From IMG/VR virus record IMGVR_UViG_3300044614_002143, positions 1 through 46,466 of that record: 46,466 nucleotides of DNA. One strand, given 5' to 3'. This DNA is from a virus. Shown here one piece after another: positions 8,683 to 17,119 of the stretch (position 1 is the first letter of the stretch; each line of letters starts with the position of its first letter). The position numbers and the translations under genes are program-made. The notes under the pieces were generated by a model, which saw only the letters and a program-made list of their open reading frames with translations, was not told the DNA's origin and searched no databases.

Positions 8683-9657
8683 TCAGATGAACTTGTTTCG
8701 GAACACGTCGCTGAGGTCGTCGAGGGAGGAGGATTGCCTGTAACGGCTTTCCGCGAGCTTCGCCTTCACGGCATCGGGCTTTTTGGCCGACGACGGCGGG
8801 GCGTAGGACGTGGTAGGCTGGACAGGGACACGCACATTGATACCTTGTTTGGCGGCTTGCTTCTGGCTCTGGTACGAAGCCATGCCTGAAGCGAGGTGAG
8901 CGGCGTAGATTTCGTAGTCGGGGTACTTCCTGATTTCAGGGACGGAGTCCACGAACCTATTGGCCATGATGGTCCTAGGGTCGGTCTTGTCCTTGAGCCA
9001 AGGGAATTCCTTGCGAGCGGCGGCTTTGAAGGCCTTGCTCTTTTCTACGTAATCGAGCTGCTTGGGCAGGTGGTCTTCCATGGCTCGAATCGCGTTAACT
9101 TTCGCCTTCGCAATCGATTCCTTGTCAACCGGTTCCTGACCATCCTCATAGTAACCATCCGGGTACCGTTCGCAGAACAGTCGGATTTCCTTTTGCCTCT
9201 CGTACTCGGCCTGAATTTTCTCCTCGTCGTCGAACCCGCTGAATGGATTGTTGGAGTTCGCCGTAGGAGCGGCCTTTGAACGCTTGAGTTGCTCAAGTTC
9301 CTCTTCTAGTTTCTGTGCACGTTCCTCAGCTTCCTTTCGCAGGGCAGTAAGCTTGGAGATGCGTTTATCCACGCCCTTGGGCTGGGGACGCTCATCTTCC
9401 TGCTCTGTCGAGTCTTCTGCTTCGGTGTTCTCGGCTTCGATTTCGGACGCATCTGAAACGTCCTCATCAGCCGCTTCCTCAGTTTCATCGGTCTGAGGTT
9501 CCGATTCCTGCTGACCGTCAGCAAGAGCCCGCCCAAAGAATTGGGAGAGCCTTTCATCATCGGCGAGGTCGGTACGCTCGCTCTGTTGGGCCATGAGTTG
9601 ATTAGCCTCGGGCTCAAGTCCGAGGGATTCGGTGTTATCCGTATTGTGTGGGTCCAT
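8683..9657 (-). CDS. Capsid scaffolding protein (324 aa)
   Basis: An acidic, disordered N-terminal half (residues 50-95 are mostly Asp/Glu/Thr/Ser) is followed by a coiled coil (residues 98-130, RKEAEERAQKLEEELEQL) and a helical C-terminal half ending in a positively charged segment (residues 296-324). A long acidic coiled-coil protein immediately upstream of the capsid gene is the usual layout of a scaffold that guides procapsid assembly and leaves before maturation. No protease motif is seen, so cleavage by a separate phage protease is not evident. Confidence 0.78.
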   Translation of the reverse strand: MDPHNTDNTESLGLEPEANQLMAQQSERTDLADDERLSQFFGRALADGQQESEPQTDETEEAADEDVSDASEIEAENTEAEDSTEQEDERPQPKGVDKRISKLTALRKEAEERAQKLEEELEQLKRSKAAPTANSNNPFSGFDDEEKIQAEYERQKEIRLFCERYPDGYYEDGQEPVDKESIAKAKVNAIRAMEDHLPKQLDYVEKSKAFKAAARKEFPWLKDKTDPRTIMANRFVDSVPEIRKYPDYEIYAAHLASGMASYQSQKQAAKQGINVRVPVQPTTSYAPPSSAKKPDAVKAKLAESRYRQSSSLDDLSDVFRNKFI

Positions 9658-9724
9658 AGTCAGCGTTACTTGGCACGCAGAAGTAGGTGAAAGGTTGTCC
9701 GTATTTTGCTAAGCACAAGGCTCA

Positions 9725-10009
9725 TCAAGGCTGGGACACGCTTTGGTTCGGGTTGGATTGCTTTTCCCTCATCGTGACCTTCATCATGTAGTCCCGATTG
9801 GCCTGAAACAGCCTCAGGATGTCGTTGAAGGCGGAGACTCGGCCAGCGGCATGGGCCCTAGCTTCCCCGGTCGTCTGGGGAAGCATCAGGTTGACCAAGT
9901 CGTTCTGGAAGTTCTCGTCTGTGATGACGAGGACGGCCTTGTACAGGTCGTCTGCGTCCTTGTTTACGAAGCCGAATGCCTTCGTGTTAGGGTCGATGTT
10001 GTCGTGCAT
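9725..10009 (-). CDS. Small protein between portal and scaffold (94 aa)
   Basis: A small, mainly helical protein (MHDNIDPNTKAFGFVNKDAD, then a helix with repeated Asn/Asp/Gln) and a polar C-terminus (KQSNPNQSVSQP). It starts three bases after the portal stop. The 67-base gap between its stop and the scaffold start is one of the longest in this operon and could hold a weak promoter or a processing site, but I see no clear motif. Its place suggests an assembly or head-joining role. Family not recognised. Confidence 0.6.
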   Translation of the reverse strand: MHDNIDPNTKAFGFVNKDADDLYKAVLVITDENFQNDLVNLMLPQTTGEARAHAAGRVSAFNDILRLFQANRDYMMKVTMREKQSNPNQSVSQP

Positions 10010-10012
10010 GGG

Positions 10013-12256
10013 TTAAATCATGCCCATGCCCTGAAGCGGGCTGGGTACGCCGCCCTGCTGGGGGGCCTGCATGGGCTCCTGCTGGGCCTGTTCGGCCTGA
10101 GCTTCCGCCATTTCGCCCTGAATCTGCTCAGAAGCAGGAGTGACGCCGATACGGCCGATTTCCTTGTTCTTCTGCTGGTCAACGGACATCTGCAGGTTCT
10201 TCTGGTAGTTCTCCAGCAGAATCTGGAAGATGCGGTCGGACTGTGCGGCCGACGCGGCCTTCGGGTTCTTCTGAAGGATTTCCTGAAGATACGACATCTT
10301 AGACCCGGCAGACGGGTCGTTTTCGACGTACAGGGCCTCGTTGCCGAGCATCATGAGGGCGACATCGTTCATGACGTCCTTGTAGAGCTTCTGCGACGCG
10401 GTGGTTTGGTCGATGACAAGCTCTCGTGCGGCGTCCGGCGAGATGGCCTCGATGACGAGCTTGACCAGCTTGTTGCGGTCGATGACGCCGCCGCTGTCCA
10501 GAGGAACGACGGTTTCGACGATGGCACGAAGCTTCTCCATGACGAACTCCGGGTCGGTGTCGCGTACGTCGAAGCGTACGTTAAAGTCGTACTGGCTGTG
10601 GATGTCCGACATGTTCTGCTTGAGCGGGGCACCCGTGATGCGGGTAACCTCTTCCTCGGGCATGAACTGAAGGCACAGGGAGAACAGTTGCTTGTAAGCC
10701 TGAGTCCAGAAGCCAAGCCAGTTGTTGACCTGAAGCTGTTGGAGCATCCTGACTTTGTTCGGGTCGATGGTTTCTCCGACGATGAAGCCGTAGAAGTTTC
10801 CGAGGTTGGTCTCAATCTGCTGGATGACGCTGATGGCAAGCTCAGCCTTGCCTTGGGGAGGCTCCATGAAGGTGTAATCGTCCTTGGTGGAGACAGGAAG
10901 AACCTGACCGGGTGCGATTCGATTGAGTGCACCGACGCGTTTTACGACCTTGACGGCTGGCATGATTTCGAGGGCTACTCGGTCCCTGAAGGAGTCATGC
11001 ATGGCCTTCACTTCATCCTGCTCGGTCTTGGAGATTTCCGGAATACCGCGGCTTTCGGTCACCTGACGACGGGTCATTTCGAACCTGATGGCCACGAACG
11101 GGTACTCGCCATGAGCGTAGTTGAGCAGTTCCTGAATGGCATACAGCTCAGAGCCTACGTGCGGGGAGAAAACCGTGTAGTAGATGGCGGGAACGTCCGA
11201 CTCGTCGAGCTGGCGATAGTACGCCCAGACGATTTCAATCAGGTTGTCGCCACGCTGGATGTTCGAATTGAGCATCGTGGTGGTCGGAACGAGATTAGGG
11301 TCGTTGAAGTAGAAGTGATTGCCCATGGTCTTGGCCGCGGCCTCGACGAATTCCGGATTCCAACCGGCGTTTTGCGTCATGGAGCGGAGCTCGACCTCGG
11401 TCATGTACTGCCTTCGGAAGATTACGCGGGCCTGCTGGAGGTCTGCGGTCTCGGGAGGGAAGCATACCTCGTCGAACGGCTTGAGTGCCGTCACCTTCGG
11501 AAGGTTCTTCTGGACGTAGATTTCCTCAAGCTCGCCCTGACCCTGCTCACGCATGTTCTTCACGAACTTCTTAAGCTCCTTGGACTTCATCATCGGGAAC
11601 TTGGTCTTGATGAGCTCGACGGCGAAGTCTTCCTTGGCCGGGTTCATGATGGCGGCGATGAGCTTGGTGGTCTCTCCGTCGCTACCCATGGCACGTTCCT
11701 CTTCTTGGACGGCATAAAGCTCATCCATGGTGAGGGACTGCTTACGGATGCCTAGCTGTCGGTCCCAAGTAATCTGGGTGACGGACCAGCCGTACGTGAG
11801 CATGTAGTCGGCGGTGAGTTCGGCCTCACGCTGGACCTCTGCACGAAGCTTGGTCTCGATGAGCCAACGCATCAGGTTGGTCGCACTAGAAGCCGCCATG
11901 GTGTCACCGACTTCAGTTCCGCCGACCTTGAGGGTCGAAGAATTGTAAGCGGTCATGAGCATGGCCTTCTGGTCGCGAATCAGCCTATCGACGAGGCGTA
12001 CGCGGACGTCGGAGGCACCTTCGAACGGGAACGCAGGGTCGCCCTCAGGTCGGGCCCAGCTGTGCTTCTTGCCGTCGTCGGTCTGTCCGGGCCACCTAGC
12101 GTAGCGGACGTCATCGGCCCACGACATCTTGGAGACCATCGTGCCGTGGTACGCCGAGCGTTCGTACTCCTCAAGGAGCACTTTGATGTCCGGCTTCCTC
12201 TCGTGGTAGACGAGAGGGTCACGCAGGTACTTGTTGTCTTTAAGCCTGTTGCTCAT
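10013..12256 (-). CDS. Portal protein (747 aa)
   Basis: The order terL, HTH protein, portal, small protein, scaffold, capsid is that of a head operon, and this is the only gene in it of portal size. The sequence opens with charged helices, then an ordered alpha/beta core with clamp-like blocks: TLMDELYAVQEEERAMG, AIMNPAKEDFAVELIKTKFP, NNWLGFWTQAYKQLFSLCLQ. A helical crown follows and the tail is a low-complexity Gln/Glu/Ala/Pro stretch (residues 695-747). The portal is a dodecameric ring through which DNA is packed and ejected, and it docks TerL and the neck proteins. At 747 residues it is long for an HK97-type portal and closer to those of podoviruses such as N4-like phages. Its first codons overlap the upstream HTH gene by 17 bases. 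Confidence 0.82.
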   Translation of the reverse strand: MSNRLKDNKYLRDPLVYHERKPDIKVLLEEYERSAYHGTMVSKMSWADDVRYARWPGQTDDGKKHSWARPEGDPAFPFEGASDVRVRLVDRLIRDQKAMLMTAYNSSTLKVGGTEVGDTMAASSATNLMRWLIETKLRAEVQREAELTADYMLTYGWSVTQITWDRQLGIRKQSLTMDELYAVQEEERAMGSDGETTKLIAAIMNPAKEDFAVELIKTKFPMMKSKELKKFVKNMREQGQGELEEIYVQKNLPKVTALKPFDEVCFPPETADLQQARVIFRRQYMTEVELRSMTQNAGWNPEFVEAAAKTMGNHFYFNDPNLVPTTTMLNSNIQRGDNLIEIVWAYYRQLDESDVPAIYYTVFSPHVGSELYAIQELLNYAHGEYPFVAIRFEMTRRQVTESRGIPEISKTEQDEVKAMHDSFRDRVALEIMPAVKVVKRVGALNRIAPGQVLPVSTKDDYTFMEPPQGKAELAISVIQQIETNLGNFYGFIVGETIDPNKVRMLQQLQVNNWLGFWTQAYKQLFSLCLQFMPEEEVTRITGAPLKQNMSDIHSQYDFNVRFDVRDTDPEFVMEKLRAIVETVVPLDSGGVIDRNKLVKLVIEAISPDAARELVIDQTTASQKLYKDVMNDVALMMLGNEALYVENDPSAGSKMSYLQEILQKNPKAASAAQSDRIFQILLENYQKNLQMSVDQQKNKEIGRIGVTPASEQIQGEMAEAQAEQAQQEPMQAPQQGGVPSPLQGMGMI

Positions 12257-12446
12257 TCTTGGGAGGGGTAGAGTTTACTTTGAGGAAATTCTCGATGTCG
12301 TCTCGGTAGAACATGTGCTGTTTGCCGACGGTGGTGAACACCCGGAGGGCCTTTTGCCTTCGGAGGCGGATGAGGGTGGTCTTGGACAGACCATAATGCT
12401 CGGCGGCTTCCGCAAGTCGGAGCAGGGGTGGGATTTTGTTGTTCAT
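12240..12446 (-). CDS. MerR/excisionase-type helix-turn-helix protein (68 aa)
   Basis: The sequence LLRLAEAAEHYGLSKTTLIRL with a following RRQKALRVFTTVGKQHMFYRDDIENFL is a winged helix-turn-helix of the excisionase/MerR (HTH_17) kind: recognition helix, then a short beta wing and a tyrosine-rich segment. It sits between terL (stop at 12448) and the portal (start overlaps by 17 bases). In this place a DNA-binding protein could be the small terminase subunit, which many phages keep as a very short HTH protein, or a regulator. It cannot be told from the sequence alone. A stronger candidate for small terminase is the HTH protein at 17120-17752. Confidence 0.72.
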   Translation of the reverse strand: MNNKIPPLLRLAEAAEHYGLSKTTLIRLRRQKALRVFTTVGKQHMFYRDDIENFLKVNSTPPKNEQQA

Positions 12447-12447
12447 G

Positions 12448-14076
12448 TCAGTAAGAGCCTCCTCCGATTGCCTTGTAGGTATCGGAGCCGCCGTAGTCGG
12501 GTTGCATTACGGCGATGTAACGCAGGGCGTCAATCGGGTCCTTGGACGCACCTTTCTCGTTATCAAGACCTGTCCACTCACGCAGGCACCACATGAGGTT
12601 GTGGCACTCTTCCGAGATGAACAGCTTGGGTTGGTTGATTGCGGAAATCTCCTGATTCTGGTCGTAAGCGAACCAGTCGTTGATGATGGAGATGCCTTCT
12701 TCCAGCCTGAGTCCGGCGGCTGGCGTGAAATACATGGCACAGGGCTCTTCGTCCAGAAGCTGGAGGAGCGTGGTGCCGCCTTCCTTGTTGATGACGGGAG
12801 AACCAGCCGCCCTAGGGTCGATGTACCGTTCGGCGATTTCCTCGCCGTTCTCAAGCGTCAGGATGTGCTCCTTGATTTCGGTGAGGCCCATGCCTGCACC
12901 TTGCTTCTGTGCGGGACCCGGACGTCCGTCGGGCTTTTCGGACGGCAACGCCCACTCGCCCATGCTGATGTCAGGCCATTCCCTATACACGAACTTGTTG
13001 CCATGCTCGTCTATGCGTAGCCACACCATGAACCAATTTCGAGACCCTGCAGGGTCCACAGCCATGTAATTGGTACCCTCTTCTGGGATTTGGTCCGCTG
13101 GGATGATGTTCGCTTCTCCGAATCTCGGAAATTGCGAGCCTGCGAGAGATTCAGCCCAGCCGTATGCTCGGATTTTGACTTCATAAGGTCCGCGTCCCCT
13201 CAATGCTAGCTTGATTTGTTCGAACGGAGAGTACCTATTGAGGATGGAATGGAACCAGATTACATTAGCACTACCCTTGGAGCACTCCGCTATGTATGGC
13301 ATGTGGCCCTTCGGAATCCCGGGCACATTCTGAGTCTCTGGAAGTAGGTCGGCGTAGCGGGTCTTTTTGATGCGGCACCCGGCGACGTAGTCCTTGACGA
13401 CAGGCGTGAAGCCCGTGATGGGCGTGAACGTCAGAATCATCTTACCCGAACGGGTGACGAGTCGGTAGCGTAGCGTCTCAATCCAGTCCTGAGGCACGAG
13501 CTCATCGCACCAAATCAGGTCAGGCTCGCCACCTTCGATGACCTTCTTCTCCTGACCGTAGTTCATGAAGAAGCATTGCGAGCGGTTCGGGAGGACGAAC
13601 GTAGCGTCGGTGAAGCCGTTTTTCTGCGAGTACTGGATGTTGGTGACCTTGGTCTTCTTGGCGTTCTTGAACTCAGGCGGCATGTACTTCCAGATGACGG
13701 CCTGTTGCATCTGGATGGACGTCTGCGAGGTGGTGTGCAGGCACCAGATTCTGGAATTAGGCCTAGTGCACAGCAGTTGCATCACCCGCTTGGCGGCGTA
13801 CTCGGTCTTTCCGGCTCGGTTGCCGCCCATGATGAGCAGTTCGTTGCCGTTCATCAGAAGGGTATCAGCGTCAGCCCAGCTCTCAGGCTCGTAGCCGTGC
13901 CTGTAAGGGTCGGTGATTTCGGCCTGAATCTTCTCCTCGCGTCGTTGCAGGATGTCGGCCGTTTTTTGGGCCCCGATTTTCTGGGCCAATCCTACGATTT
14001 CCTCCTCAGTAGGGAGGTGGATGATGGGATGCTTGGTCAGACGCATCCCCGCAACGGTGACGGTATCCAAGCTCAT
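12448..14076 (-). CDS. terL: Terminase large subunit
   Basis: This 542-residue protein packages DNA into the procapsid. Near residues 84-91 is the Walker A motif GGNRAGKT; the Walker B strand is PDLIWCDE at 185-192, ending in the Asp/Glu pair. The C-terminal half has the RNase H-like nuclease: MAVDPAGS around residue 338 (first acidic residue D341), ERYIDPRAAG at about 417 (D420), and DPIDALRY near the end (last acidic residue). These are the hallmarks of phage TerL ATPase-nucleases. The start ATG overlaps the upstream stop as ATGA. Its partner, the small subunit, is not clear (see 12240-12446 and 17120-17752). The arginine codons are mainly CGN. Confidence 0.95.
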   Translation of the reverse strand: MSLDTVTVAGMRLTKHPIIHLPTEEEIVGLAQKIGAQKTADILQRREEKIQAEITDPYRHGYEPESWADADTLLMNGNELLIMGGNRAGKTEYAAKRVMQLLCTRPNSRIWCLHTTSQTSIQMQQAVIWKYMPPEFKNAKKTKVTNIQYSQKNGFTDATFVLPNRSQCFFMNYGQEKKVIEGGEPDLIWCDELVPQDWIETLRYRLVTRSGKMILTFTPITGFTPVVKDYVAGCRIKKTRYADLLPETQNVPGIPKGHMPYIAECSKGSANVIWFHSILNRYSPFEQIKLALRGRGPYEVKIRAYGWAESLAGSQFPRFGEANIIPADQIPEEGTNYMAVDPAGSRNWFMVWLRIDEHGNKFVYREWPDISMGEWALPSEKPDGRPGPAQKQGAGMGLTEIKEHILTLENGEEIAERYIDPRAAGSPVINKEGGTTLLQLLDEEPCAMYFTPAAGLRLEEGISIINDWFAYDQNQEISAINQPKLFISEECHNLMWCLREWTGLDNEKGASKDPIDALRYIAVMQPDYGGSDTYKAIGGGSY

Positions 14077-14666
14077 GCATTACCTTGTTCGTCCTCAAGG
14101 TTGATGTACGAGGCCGTCATGGCCTTGTCCCATTGCCTGAGGTTCAGTACCGGAAACGCACCTTGGTAGGTGATAGGTGCGAACCTAAACGGCCCGAGCG
14201 AGATGCCCGCCACGCTCAAACCCATGGTCGGAATCATGTTCTTCATCCCGCCCACCGCGGCCCTTGCAAGAGGCGAATCAGTTCGGCCGAAGGCCGAAAC
14301 GGATTTTTTGTAGGGCTTGATACCAGACTTCGCACCACCCCCAGAGAGGTCTCTCTGTGGTGGAATACGCTCAGTCTTGGTAACAGGCTTCGGACCAACG
14401 TCATAACTCTGCAAGTTAGCCATTGGGTGGTCTCCCCAATAGGACTTGCGATAGTCATTGGACCCCTTGAGTTGCCTCAAGTTCTGAACCTCAAGCTTCT
14501 CTCCGGTCGGCCTGTATGGGCCTTTCTGTTGCATCTCCTCCTTCGAAGGAAGAGGCTCACCCGTGTGGATGTCTGGCATGACCCTGAACATGCCATTGCC
14601 GCGGAGCGTCGGGTCGAGCAGGGGATTATCCGTGCCCGGTAGAATGACGTCCTTTTCTTCGGCCAT
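14073..14666 (-). CDS. Unknown late protein (197 aa)
   Basis: A Pro/Gly/Lys-rich protein without a recognised domain. The first 100 residues look disordered and charged (MQQKGPYRPTGEKLEVQNLR; KTERIPPQRDLSGGG); the C-terminal 70 residues have short hydrophobic strands (MIPTMGLSVAGISLGPFRFAPI) and end NLEDEQGNA. It starts with TAAATG after the 36-residue membrane peptide and overlaps terL by ATGA, so it should be made together with the terminase. A structural or assembly role is possible; nothing here shows it. Confidence 0.6.
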   Translation of the reverse strand: MAEEKDVILPGTDNPLLDPTLRGNGMFRVMPDIHTGEPLPSKEEMQQKGPYRPTGEKLEVQNLRQLKGSNDYRKSYWGDHPMANLQSYDVGPKPVTKTERIPPQRDLSGGGAKSGIKPYKKSVSAFGRTDSPLARAAVGGMKNMIPTMGLSVAGISLGPFRFAPITYQGAFPVLNLRQWDKAMTASYINLEDEQGNA

Positions 14667-14777
14667 TTAGCCCACGATGCTTTCCCAGATGTCGAGGAGC
14701 TTGTCGGAGTAGCGGACTCCGACGTAGACGCCTCCGAGGAAGGAGACGACCGAAGCGATGATGATGAAGGTAATCAT
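14667..14777 (-). CDS. 36-residue single-pass membrane peptide
   Basis: A short frame, easily missed by size cut-offs, sits exactly between its neighbours: its ATG at 14777 overlaps the stop of the 142-residue protein (ATGA), and its TAA is followed at once by the ATG of the 197-residue protein. It reads MITFIIIASVVSFLGGVYVG then a short charged tail (VRYSDKLLDIWESIVG). Residues 3-20 form a membrane segment followed by Arg. The exact double overlap and a coding-like composition make it a likely gene. A membrane role, perhaps in lysis, packaging at the membrane or superinfection exclusion, is open. Confidence 0.6.
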   Translation of the reverse strand: MITFIIIASVVSFLGGVYVGVRYSDKLLDIWESIVG

Positions 14778-15202
14778 TTGAACGGGTTGAATTTGGAAGA
14801 TTCGCCGGGGCCGTATTTTTCGCCCATACGCCACGAGGGAATCCTGTCTTTGTTCACGTCGAGACTGCTGGTGTTGCCATACTTGTCCTTGGCGAGCTTC
14901 ACCCTCTTGTTTCGAGACATGAGTCCGTAGCCAGAGTTGATTTTACGGGCACCTTCCAAATCGGAAAGGCTCATGCTTTCTCCGCCGGTACGGGCCTTCC
15001 ACGACTTAACATAATCAGCTCCCTTTTTCAGACTAGAAGCATCTGCCTTCTGAGCCCTGTATTGGTTCATGTATGACGCCGCATCTGCCCTGTATGAACC
15101 GATTCCGAGCTTAGAAGGCCTGCCCCTTTTCGAAAGAACGGATTTGCCCTCTTTGGTGAAGAGCTTGGCAGCAGCCTTGAGGAATTTTGAAGGAATCTTC
15201 AT
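14774..15202 (-). CDS. Basic late protein, possible DNA-binding or virion protein (142 aa)
   Basis: A very basic protein with a Lys/Arg-rich N-terminal third (MKIPSKFLKAAAKLF; SKRGRPSKLG), central helices and a C-terminus with Pro/Lys/Phe. I chose ATG 15202, which overlaps the upstream stop as TGATG; the GTG at 15205 just before would add one residue. No membrane segment. It follows a Gly/Lys-rich neighbour of similar style, and both may be DNA-associated virion proteins. The repeated pattern S-K-x-G and a K-rich tail fit binding to DNA, but the role is not shown. Confidence 0.6.
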   Translation of the reverse strand: MKIPSKFLKAAAKLFTKEGKSVLSKRGRPSKLGIGSYRADAASYMNQYRAQKADASSLKKGADYVKSWKARTGGESMSLSDLEGARKINSGYGLMSRNKRVKLAKDKYGNTSSLDVNKDRIPSWRMGEKYGPGESSKFNPFK

Positions 15203-16020
15203 CACATTCCGCCGCGAGCGGCGTTCTTTTGCTGGCGATAGTGGTTCTGAAGAGCGTCGTTAGCCTTATGCAAGCCGTAGCCACCGGCGATGGAGGCACC
15301 GGTGATGATGCCAGCACGACGGTTCTTGGACATGCCAGAAGGAATTTTGGAGAACTTGGGAGAGGCAAAATCAGGCATCTTGAAATTCATCGCCTTATTG
15401 GGGGTCACAATCTTGCCGTCAGGAGTTTTTTCGTAACCGCCGACATAGACCTTATTCGGCTTCTTCATCGAATTCATGAACTTGCCTTTGCCAGTTCCCT
15501 TACGCATGCGATTCATCAGATTGTCGGGAAGCTTGGGCTCGTCCCACTTAGGGCCACCGCCGGGCATGATGCCCGGATTCTTCGCGGGCACGGCCCAATT
15601 CTTGCCGTTGTAGCCGGGGCTAGAGGTGGACTTGCCGTAGATGTCCTTGTTGCCACGCATCTTGTCGGCCGCGGCCTTGATGCCGGGGTTTTTCTTGGCC
15701 CAGCTGTCGTAGTTCTTGGGAGAAACTCCCTTCATGGGAGACTTGTTAGCGACGTCATCGAGCGTCAGACCACCGCTACGACCGACGTTGTAACCACGAC
15801 GAGCTTCACGAGCACCAGAAGCGATGCCGCGACCAGCGGACTGAGCCGCGTCGCGAACGCCGCGAACACCCTTGATGGTGGCGGCTTGCGTGTTGCGGGT
15901 ACCGGCACCGAGCTTATCGACGGAGCTACCGAGGCCCTTGCCGATTTTACTGCCGAGCTGGGTCAGGTACCTGACGCCCTTGCCGACGGCACGACCTGCT
16001 TTGAAAGGATTGATAGGCAT
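15202..16020 (-). CDS. Gly/Lys-rich basic protein (272 aa)
   Basis: Highly basic and Gly/Ala/Pro/Asn-rich, with a first stretch MPINPFKAGRAVGKGVRYLT and later blocks of Lys, Gly and Pro (KNPGIMPGGGPKW). The last 45 residues contain a hydrophobic segment, GIITGASIAGGYGLHKANDA, which may insert into membranes. Its composition is close to that of internal head or ejection proteins of short-tailed phages, and of the 266-residue protein at 45643-46443 (similar RKLGRGGLKGLGDA segment). The gene ends one base before the start of the 142-residue gene. There is no recognised domain. Confidence 0.62.
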   Translation of the reverse strand: MPINPFKAGRAVGKGVRYLTQLGSKIGKGLGSSVDKLGAGTRNTQAATIKGVRGVRDAAQSAGRGIASGAREARRGYNVGRSGGLTLDDVANKSPMKGVSPKNYDSWAKKNPGIKAAADKMRGNKDIYGKSTSSPGYNGKNWAVPAKNPGIMPGGGPKWDEPKLPDNLMNRMRKGTGKGKFMNSMKKPNKVYVGGYEKTPDGKIVTPNKAMNFKMPDFASPKFSKIPSGMSKNRRAGIITGASIAGGYGLHKANDALQNHYRQQKNAARGGM

Positions 16021-16053
16021 GTTAGTTGTAGGCTTTTTGTTTCGCGACCGGCG

Positions 16054-16095
16054 TTAGCAACGCTTGCCGCCCTTCTTCTTGGTGTTCTTCTTCAT
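16054..16095 (-). CDS. Possible 13-residue basic peptide
   Basis: In the short gap between two late genes lies a tiny frame, MKKNTKKKGGKRC, whose ATG overlaps the stop of the preceding gene as ATGA, the same coupling used across this operon. Nine of thirteen residues are Lys, Arg, Gly or Cys. Its short length means it could be chance, but the exact overlap and the basic composition are noteworthy. It may be a coupling or leader peptide for the next gene. Only a low-confidence call. Confidence 0.25.
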   Translation of the reverse strand: MKKNTKKKGGKRC

Positions 16096-16598
16096 TGTGG
16101 AGAATTACGTTTGATGAGAGTGTTCAGTCGTAGGATGGACGTGGGGCGATGCTCGCAAAAGTATCTGCCGCCGCGATGCTTAACTACGACGGGCATACGC
16201 GGTTTGAACGGCCTTGAGTCGAAAACGTTGCAGAAGACCGACTTTCCGTTCTCTAACTTGACCAACATTACCCTTGTGTTGGGGTAATCGCATCTGAGCA
16301 CGTCAGCCTTCACCATGACCTCCGGGTCCTTATCGGCAGGCTTCATGACGGTGACTTCGGCAGGCTTGCCAGCCTCTGTCTTGGCGTGGACCTCAATCAG
16401 GCCGAAACGCTGAACGACGGCCTCCCAGCCGGATTGCGTGAAAACGATGGGGCACGTCCTAAGCGGCCTCTTGCCCTGAGGGAAGCGTTCCCAATGTTCG
16501 CCCTCGGTGAGCGATTTCCTAAAATTCGTCAGTTCGTCCTTCGGGACGCCAAAACGCTCTACGACGTCGGATTCCTTCCATTGGGTCACTTCGCTCAT
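16092..16598 (-). CDS. Unknown protein downstream of rusA (168 aa)
   Basis: The open frame extends upstream to 16664, but ATG 16598 (MSEVTQWKESDV) overlaps the rusA stop as ATGA, so I start there. The N-terminal 60 residues (ESDVVERFGVPKDELTNFRK) look like a small helical DNA-binding region; the rest is beta-rich with conserved-looking Cys and His (RYFCEHRPTSI), and the middle contains strands (VMLVKLENGKSVFCNVF). Family not recognised. Its place next to the resolvase suggests a role in DNA processing. Confidence 0.62.
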   Translation of the reverse strand: MSEVTQWKESDVVERFGVPKDELTNFRKSLTEGEHWERFPQGKRPLRTCPIVFTQSGWEAVVQRFGLIEVHAKTEAGKPAEVTVMKPADKDPEVMVKADVLRCDYPNTRVMLVKLENGKSVFCNVFDSRPFKPRMPVVVKHRGGRYFCEHRPTSILRLNTLIKRNSPQ

Positions 16599-17080
16599 TT
16601 GCTCAGTTGCTCGATGACGGCTCCCATTAGCGTGGAATCGATGTATTCGGCCCGCTTCACCCAAACGCCCAAAAATGGCTTCTCGGTGCGAAACTTCATG
16701 ACCTTGCCGAAAACAATCTGACAGTCGTCATACCAGAATCCGCAGTTCGTGAGCGAATCGCACACGGCCTTGGCCAGATTGTCGAAATCGGGGCGAGTCG
16801 CCATGTGGACGGTCTTGCCCTTGTCGCTCAAAGTGTTCGGAAAGCCGAAATACAGCGTCAACTCCAGCGGTCCCGTGTAGGGCTTGTCAGGAGCATGCTT
16901 CTTAGCCTTCAGCTCGAACTCCTTCATCCACGCCTTGATGGCGGACTTCGTGGTCTTGCCCACGAACATCCGGTTGTCCTTGGTCTTCAGGATTCGAAGG
17001 TCGGACTGATGCGTCGTCTTGATGGGGACGATGTCCACGATGAACTTACGCTCGAAATAGTTGGGGACATCCTCAGCCAT
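16595..17080 (-). CDS. rusA: RusA-type Holliday junction resolvase
   Basis: A 161-residue protein with the signature of the RusA family: RPDFDNLAKAVCDSLTN at 96-112 and FWYDDCQIV at 115-123. The Asp residues at about 98, 100 and 118/119 match the catalytic triad of RusA. The family cuts Holliday junctions symmetrically, resolving recombination intermediates and helping to keep concatemers ready for packaging. It is the first gene of the long minus-strand operon and starts 39 bases from the divergent gene at 17120. Confidence 0.9.
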   Translation of the reverse strand: MAEDVPNYFERKFIVDIVPIKTTHQSDLRILKTKDNRMFVGKTTKSAIKAWMKEFELKAKKHAPDKPYTGPLELTLYFGFPNTLSDKGKTVHMATRPDFDNLAKAVCDSLTNCGFWYDDCQIVFGKVMKFRTEKPFLGVWVKRAEYIDSTLMGAVIEQLSK

Positions 17081-17119
17081 AGGTTGACAGTTGTCCGCAC
17101 TATCCCCAGCTTGTCAACA
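17081..17119. promoter_or_regulatory. Divergent regulatory region with nested inverted repeats
   Basis: This 39-base gap separates the minus-strand late operon from the HTH gene at 17120. It holds GTTGACA at 17083-17089 with its reverse complement TGTCAAC at 17112-17118, and a second inverted pair GTTGTCC at 17090-17096 and GGACAAC at 17122-17128 that reaches into the gene. TTGACA therefore appears once on each strand and matches a bacterial -35 box. I see no clear -10 element at the usual distance, so it is better seen as an operator with possible promoters on each strand. The HTH protein encoded next to it is a natural candidate to bind here. Confidence 0.45.

Noticed and set aside
9743-11755. 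A 670-codon plus-strand open frame
   Set aside because: It is antisense to the portal gene, which has a strong domain pattern and fits the operon; the plus frame has a Leu/Val/His/Asp-rich composition typical of a reverse-strand shadow.
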